From assembly GCA_028284605.1 (NCBI GenBank), contig JANQRL010000046.1, forward strand, positions 62,001-126,000: a DNA stretch of 64,000 bases, in the 5' to 3' direction. This stretch comes from Paracoccaceae bacterium (lineage in GTDB: Bacteria; Pseudomonadota; Alphaproteobacteria; Rhodobacterales; Rhodobacteraceae). The notes under the pieces are model-generated. The model was given only the letters and a program-made list of their open reading frames with translations, had not been told where the DNA came from and did not search any database. The translations under genes were made by a program, and so were the position numbers. Positions 60,738 through 64,000 of this stretch are shown piece after piece; the first letter of the stretch is position 1; each line of letters starts with the position of its first letter.

Positions 60738-61154
60738 ATGGCGGCCCAGAACGGCAAGGACCTGCTCATCAAGATCGACATGACCGGCGACGGTCAGTTT
60801 GAAACCGCGGCGGGGCTGCGGGCCACGCGGATCAGCTTCAACGCGGAGACGGTGGATGTCACCAGCCTCGAAAGCGATGGCGGCTGGCGCGAGCTTCTCG
60901 CCGGCGCCGGGGTGAAGAGCGCCACGATCAGCGGCTCCGGCGTCTTCAAGGACCAGAGCACCGACGAACGGGTGCGACAGATGTTCTTTGGCGCGGAGAT
61001 GCCCGACTTCCAGGTGATCATCCCGGATTTCGGCACCATTGAGGGGCCGTTCCAGATCACTTCGATCGAGTATTCCGGCACCTATAACGGCGAGGCGACC
61101 TACGAGATGGCCCTGGCATCGGCGGGCCGGATCACCTTCATGGCCTTCGCCTGA
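60738..61154 (+). CDS. GTA g9-type major tail protein (TP901-1 family)
   Basis: 138 residues from the ATG preceded by CGGAGTGACAGAC. The tube-forming protein: GKDLLIKIDMTGDGQFETAAGLRATRISFNAETVDVTS, then SATISGSGVFKD and DFQVIIPDFGTIEGPFQITSIEYSG. Found in high copy in the tail. Its stop overlaps the next ATG. Confidence 0.94.
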   Translation: MAAQNGKDLLIKIDMTGDGQFETAAGLRATRISFNAETVDVTSLESDGGWRELLAGAGVKSATISGSGVFKDQSTDERVRQMFFGAEMPDFQVIIPDFGTIEGPFQITSIEYSGTYNGEATYEMALASAGRITFMAFA

Positions 61155-61480
61155 TGGCCAATCCCTGGGCCGGCGAGGTGGCGCTGACCATCGATGGCGA
61201 GCGGCATGTCTGCAAGCTCACCCTCGGCGCGCTGGCGGAACTCGAAGCCGAACTCGACACCGGGAGCCTCATCGATCTGGTGCGGCGCTTCGAGGGCGGC
61301 GATCTGTCCTCGCGCGACGTGCTGGCACTGGTTGTGGCGGGCCTGCGCGGCGGTGGCTGGCGCGGGGCCGCGGCGGACCTGCTCAGCGCCGAGATCGAAG
61401 GCGGCCCGGTGGGCGCTGCGCGGGCCGCAGCGGAGTTGCTGGTGCGCGCCTTCGGACCGGTCGGTCAGGCGGGGGGCTGA
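61154..61480 (+). CDS. GTA g10-type tail assembly chaperone
   Basis: 108 residues. GTA-specific protein: WAGEVALTIDGERHVCKLTLGALAELEAELDTGSLIDLVRRF, followed by a Gly/Ala-rich C-terminal half. It occupies the position of the tail chaperone between major tail and tape-measure genes. One-base overlap of stop and start with the tail gene. Confidence 0.9.
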   Translation: MANPWAGEVALTIDGERHVCKLTLGALAELEAELDTGSLIDLVRRFEGGDLSSRDVLALVVAGLRGGGWRGAAADLLSAEIEGGPVGAARAAAELLVRAFGPVGQAGG

Positions 61481-61483
61481 GCG

Positions 61484-61669
61484 ATGGACTGGCCGGGGCT
61501 GATGCGCCTGGGGCTGGGCGGACTGGGATTGTCGCCGGAGGCGTTCTGGCGGCTCACGCCGCGCGAACTGCTCGTCATGATCGGCGAGCCGACCGGCGCG
61601 GAGCCGATGGCCCGGACCCGGCTCGACGAACTGGTCCGGGCCTTCCCGGACAAGGATCGAGGAACCTGA
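61484..61669 (+). CDS. GTA g10.1-type small protein
   Basis: 61 residues. WPGLMRLGLGGLGLSPEAFWRLTPRELLVMIG is the family hallmark of the small chaperone-like protein found between g10 and g11 in GTAs. It lies 3 bp after g10 and 1 bp before the tape-measure gene. It is the equivalent of the second tail chaperone frame in phages. Confidence 0.88.
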   Translation: MDWPGLMRLGLGGLGLSPEAFWRLTPRELLVMIGEPTGAEPMARTRLDELVRAFPDKDRGT

Positions 61670-61670
61670 G

Positions 61671-62414
61671 ATGACCGATTTCGACGGGCTTGAGGACCTG
61701 GAGACCGAGGCGGAAACGCTGCACCGGACTCTGGGCGATACGAGCGAGGTGACAGCGGCGTTCTCGTCCCAGCTTCAGGACGTGCGGGTCAGCCTCGCCG
61801 ACACGACCCGAGATCTTGGAAACCTGGAGCGCGGGTTTTCAAGCGGGCTGCGGCGTGCCTTCGACGGGGTCGTGCTCGACGGGTTGAAGCTTTCCGATGC
61901 GCTGAACATTCTGGCCACGAGGATGGTCGACACCGCCTATTCGGCGGCGGTGCGCCCGGTGACCGATCATTTCGGCGGAATGCTGGCGAACGGGGTGAAT
62001 GCGGTCGTCTCGTCGCTCATGCCCTTTGCCGATGGCGGGGTGCTGACCCAGGGCCGGATGACGCCGTTCGCCGAGGGTGGGGCCTTGAGCCAGGGCCGGG
62101 TGATGCCGTTCGCCGATGGCGGGACGTTCAGCCAGGGCCGCGTCATGCCATTTGCCCGCGGCGGCGTGGTGACCGCGCCGACGACCTTTCCGATGCGCGG
62201 CGGCACCGGGCTGATGGGTGAGGCGGGTCCGGAGGCGATCATGCCGCTCTCGCGCGGCAGCGACGGCCGGCTCGGCGTGCGCGCCCAGGGTACGGCGCCG
62301 ATCCATGTCACGATGAACATCGCCACCCCGGATGTCGAGGGCTTCGCCCGGTCCGAGGGCCAGATCGCCGCCCGGATGGCGCGCGCGCTCGGCCGCGGGC
62401 AGCGCAACCGATAG
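61671..62414 (+). CDS. GTA g11-type tape measure protein (short) with internal repeats
   Basis: 247 residues, short as expected for the GTA's short tail. The N-terminal half is helical (LEDLETEAETLHRTLGDT, LQDVRVSLADTTRDLGNLERGF) and amphipathic (DALNILATRMVDTAYSAAVRPV). In the middle there are about three and a half 14-residue repeats (MPFADGGVLTQGRM and variants). The C-terminal half has the GLMGEAGPEAIMPLSRGSDGRLGV block common to many tape-measure and tail-length proteins. It determines tail length. Confidence 0.92.
   Translation: MTDFDGLEDLETEAETLHRTLGDTSEVTAAFSSQLQDVRVSLADTTRDLGNLERGFSSGLRRAFDGVVLDGLKLSDALNILATRMVDTAYSAAVRPVTDHFGGMLANGVNAVVSSLMPFADGGVLTQGRMTPFAEGGALSQGRVMPFADGGTFSQGRVMPFARGGVVTAPTTFPMRGGTGLMGEAGPEAIMPLSRGSDGRLGVRAQGTAPIHVTMNIATPDVEGFARSEGQIAARMARALGRGQRNR
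62019..62165 (+). repeat. 42-bp tandem repeats in the tape measure gene
   Basis: Three full units and half a unit of 42 bp, each encoding a 14-residue unit of the form MPFADGGxxxQGRx. They are close at the DNA level, so copy number might vary and shift tail length. Confidence 0.85.
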
Positions 62415-62431
62415 GCGCGAAGGAGAGCGAC

Positions 62432-63064
62432 ATGTCCTTTCACGAAGTGCGGTTTCCCGCCTCGCTCAGCTTTGGCTCGCTCGGTGGGCCGGAGCGGCGG
62501 ACCGAGATCGTCACCCTGACCAACGGGTTCGAGGAGCGCAACACGCCCTGGGCCCATTCCCGCCGCCGATACGATGCCGGGATGGGGCTGCGCTCGCTCG
62601 ACGATGTGGAGCTGTTGATGGCCTTCTTCGAGGCGCGGCAGGGCCAGCTCTTCGGCTTTCGCTGGAAGGATTGGAGCGACTTCAAGTCGTCGTCGCCGTC
62701 GCGCGATGTCACGCCGCTCGACCAGCTCATCGGCGAGGGCGACGAAGTGCGGGATGTCTTTCAACTCACCAAGAGCTATCGGTCGGGGGAGACCGTCTAT
62801 GAGCGGCCGATCCGCAAGCCGGTCCCGGGCAGCGTGCGGATCGCCGTCGGCGGCGAGCCGCGCCAGATCGGGGTCGATTTCGAGGTCGACGATACGACCG
62901 GTCTCGTCACCTTCTCTCATCCACCCGATCCCGGGGCGGAAATCCGGGCCGGCTACGAATTCGACGTGCCGGTGCGTTTCGACACCGACCTGATCCAAAG
63001 CTCGGTGGCGAGCTTTCAGGCCGGCGACGTGCCCTCGGTGCCGGTGGTGGAGGTGCGGGTATGA
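62432..63064 (+). CDS. GTA g12-type distal tail protein, DUF2460
   Basis: 210 residues. SFHEVRFPASLSFGSLGGPERRTEIVTLTNGFEERNTPW, then DDVELLMAFFEARQGQLFGFRWKDWSDF and FEVDDTTGLVTF, all DUF2460 signatures. It forms the distal tail ring above the baseplate. Overlaps the next gene by ATGA. Confidence 0.95.
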   Translation: MSFHEVRFPASLSFGSLGGPERRTEIVTLTNGFEERNTPWAHSRRRYDAGMGLRSLDDVELLMAFFEARQGQLFGFRWKDWSDFKSSSPSRDVTPLDQLIGEGDEVRDVFQLTKSYRSGETVYERPIRKPVPGSVRIAVGGEPRQIGVDFEVDDTTGLVTFSHPPDPGAEIRAGYEFDVPVRFDTDLIQSSVASFQAGDVPSVPVVEVRV

Positions 63065-63960
63065 GCAAGGCGGCGTTCCTCGACCATCTGGCCGGTGGGC
63101 TGACCACGATCTGCCGGTGCTGGGTCGTCCGGCGCCGGGATGGCGTGACCTACGGCTTCACCGACCATGACGGGCCGCTGAGCTTCGGCGGCGTGGCGTT
63201 CAAGCCGGAGAGCGGGCTCTCGGCCAAGGCCACAGTGCAGTCCACCGGTCTGTCGGTCGACAATACCGAGGCGATGGGCGTGCTCTCGGACGCGGCGATC
63301 AGGGAGGCCGATATCGAAGCCGGGCGGTTCGATGGCGCCGAGGTTGAAGCCTGGCTGGTGAACTGGCGCGACATCGACGCGCGGCAGTTGCGCTTTGTCG
63401 GCACGATCGGCGAGATCCGTCGCGCCGGCGGGGCGTTCCATGCCGAGTTGCGCGGCCTGACCGAGGCGCTGAACCAGCCCCAAGGCATGGTCTATCACCG
63501 GGGTTGCTCGGCCGAGCCCGGGGAGGGGCCCTGCGGGGTCGATCTCTCGGAGCCCGGGGTGACGGCCGAGCGGCAGGTCGATGCGGTCACCGGCGAGCGG
63601 GTCTTCGTCTTCGAGGCGTTTGGCGACTTTGGCAGCGGCTGGTTCACACGCGGCCAGCTCGAGGTCCTGAGCGGCGCGGCGGAGGGGCTGGCGGGGCTGA
63701 TCAAGCACGACCGTCTGGACGGGCCCGAGCGTCGCATCGTGGAACTCTGGCAGCCGCTCGGCGCGCCGGTGGCCGCGGGCGACCGGCTGCGGCTCGTTGC
63801 GGGATGCGGCGACAGCTTCGAGACCTGCCTCGAGAAGTTCGGCGATGCCCTGAACTATCGCGGCTTTCCCGATATTCCCGGCGAGGACTGGCTGGTCAGC
63901 GTGCCGCGCCAGGGCAACGACAATGACGGCGCCTCCCGCCGCGGGGCCTGGGGCTCATGA
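63061..63960 (+). CDS. GTA g13-type baseplate hub protein, DUF2163
   Basis: 299 residues. The N-terminal block CRCWVVRRRDGVTYGFTDHDGPLSF and VEAWLVNWRDIDARQL match DUF2163. C-terminal Cys are in HRGCSAEPGEGPCGVDL and AGCGDSFETCLEKFG, four Cys in the pattern C-x8-C and C-x6-C, the likely iron-sulfur ligands known in hub proteins of this type. It opens the baseplate channel. The last codon overlaps the start of the next gene. Confidence 0.95.
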   Translation: MSKAAFLDHLAGGLTTICRCWVVRRRDGVTYGFTDHDGPLSFGGVAFKPESGLSAKATVQSTGLSVDNTEAMGVLSDAAIREADIEAGRFDGAEVEAWLVNWRDIDARQLRFVGTIGEIRRAGGAFHAELRGLTEALNQPQGMVYHRGCSAEPGEGPCGVDLSEPGVTAERQVDAVTGERVFVFEAFGDFGSGWFTRGQLEVLSGAAEGLAGLIKHDRLDGPERRIVELWQPLGAPVAAGDRLRLVAGCGDSFETCLEKFGDALNYRGFPDIPGEDWLVSVPRQGNDNDGASRRGAWGS

Positions 63961-64000
63961 GCGCCGAGCTGGTGATCCGGGCCCGGGCCTGGATCGGAAC
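63957..64000 (+). CDS. GTA g14-type NlpC/P60 peptidase, 5' end (partial)
   Basis: Only 14 codons are visible (MSAELVIRARAWIG), with an ATGA overlap with the hub gene. The RARAWIGT start is typical of the NlpC/P60 cell-wall peptidase that follows g13 in GTA clusters. Call rests on position and this short block. Confidence 0.75.
   Translation, partial: MSAELVIRARAWIG

Larger units (their letters stand above)
54296..64000 (+). other. Gene transfer agent structural cluster g1-g14 (continues beyond the window)
   Basis: Fifteen genes in the exact order of the R. capsulatus GTA cluster: small terminase, large terminase, portal, g3.5, prohead protease, major capsid, head-tail connector, head-tail adaptor, tail terminator (DUF3168), major tail protein, tail chaperone (DUF3356-like), g10.1, tape measure, distal tail (DUF2460), hub (DUF2163), and the start of the NlpC/P60 peptidase. 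Many overlap by ATGA. GTA particles package random host DNA. The receptor-binding g15 and other genes lie beyond the right edge. Confidence 0.95.

Overview
The window is a continuous GC-rich chromosomal segment of an alphaproteobacterium in the Rhodobacterales (Rhodobacter/Roseobacter group). The evidence is a gene transfer agent (GTA) head-tail cluster in the Rhodobacter capsulatus order at the right end, a LuxR/LuxI pair beside purB, a DddP-type DMSP lyase (a mostly marine roseobacter trait), an AztABCD-type zinc transporter and several Rhodobacterales families of unknown function (DUF6314, DUF6525). Almost all genes are intact. There is no transposase, integrase, CRISPR array or rRNA; one tRNA-Leu is present.

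Layout. 1-4.8 kb: end of pntB, a lipoprotein, dps, a lipid A-type acyltransferase, an orphan fliG and a small secreted peptide. 4.8-8.6 kb: a quorum-sensing island with a divergent pair of autoinducer-binding proteins (one without a DNA-binding domain), an AHL synthase whose Shine-Dalgarno sits in a perfect hairpin, and purB. 8.6-13.8 kb: DUF6314, bioY, a hydrolase-OsmC fusion, dddP and a DUF3445-type protein. 14-28 kb: a zinc region. A cysteine-less COG0523 GTPase comes first. After it a palindromic Zur-type box precedes a long co-directional, mostly overlapping run: zur, a 43-residue membrane peptide, aztA, aztB, aztC (with a long His repeat), a thioredoxin-reductase-like flavoprotein, two CXCC COG0523 GTPases, aztD, DUF1826, a class III alcohol dehydrogenase lacking half of its structural zinc cysteines, DUF6525, DUF1007 and a NicO-type transporter. 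This reads as one zinc-starvation programme covering sensing, uptake, periplasmic chaperoning, cytoplasmic allocation and replacement of a zinc-costly enzyme.

28-39 kb: a MarR/NADH-dehydrogenase-like pair with a clear operator, glnB-glnA, nnr, two Hint-domain proteins, tRNA-Leu(UAG), and a TetR-controlled group of two SDRs, a membrane protein and an SRPBCC protein. 39-54 kb: an RND efflux pair, tig, rpsF-rpsR-rplI, and the fatty-acid cluster fabD-(unknown)-fabG-acpP-(ureohydrolase)-fabF-mltG. 54.3-64 kb: GTA genes g1 to g13 and the start of g14, all on the plus strand, tightly packed, with one 144-bp gap after the major capsid gene that holds a strong hairpin.

Start sites were chosen from start codons, Shine-Dalgarno-like sequences, overlaps and family alignment from memory; no database search was possible.
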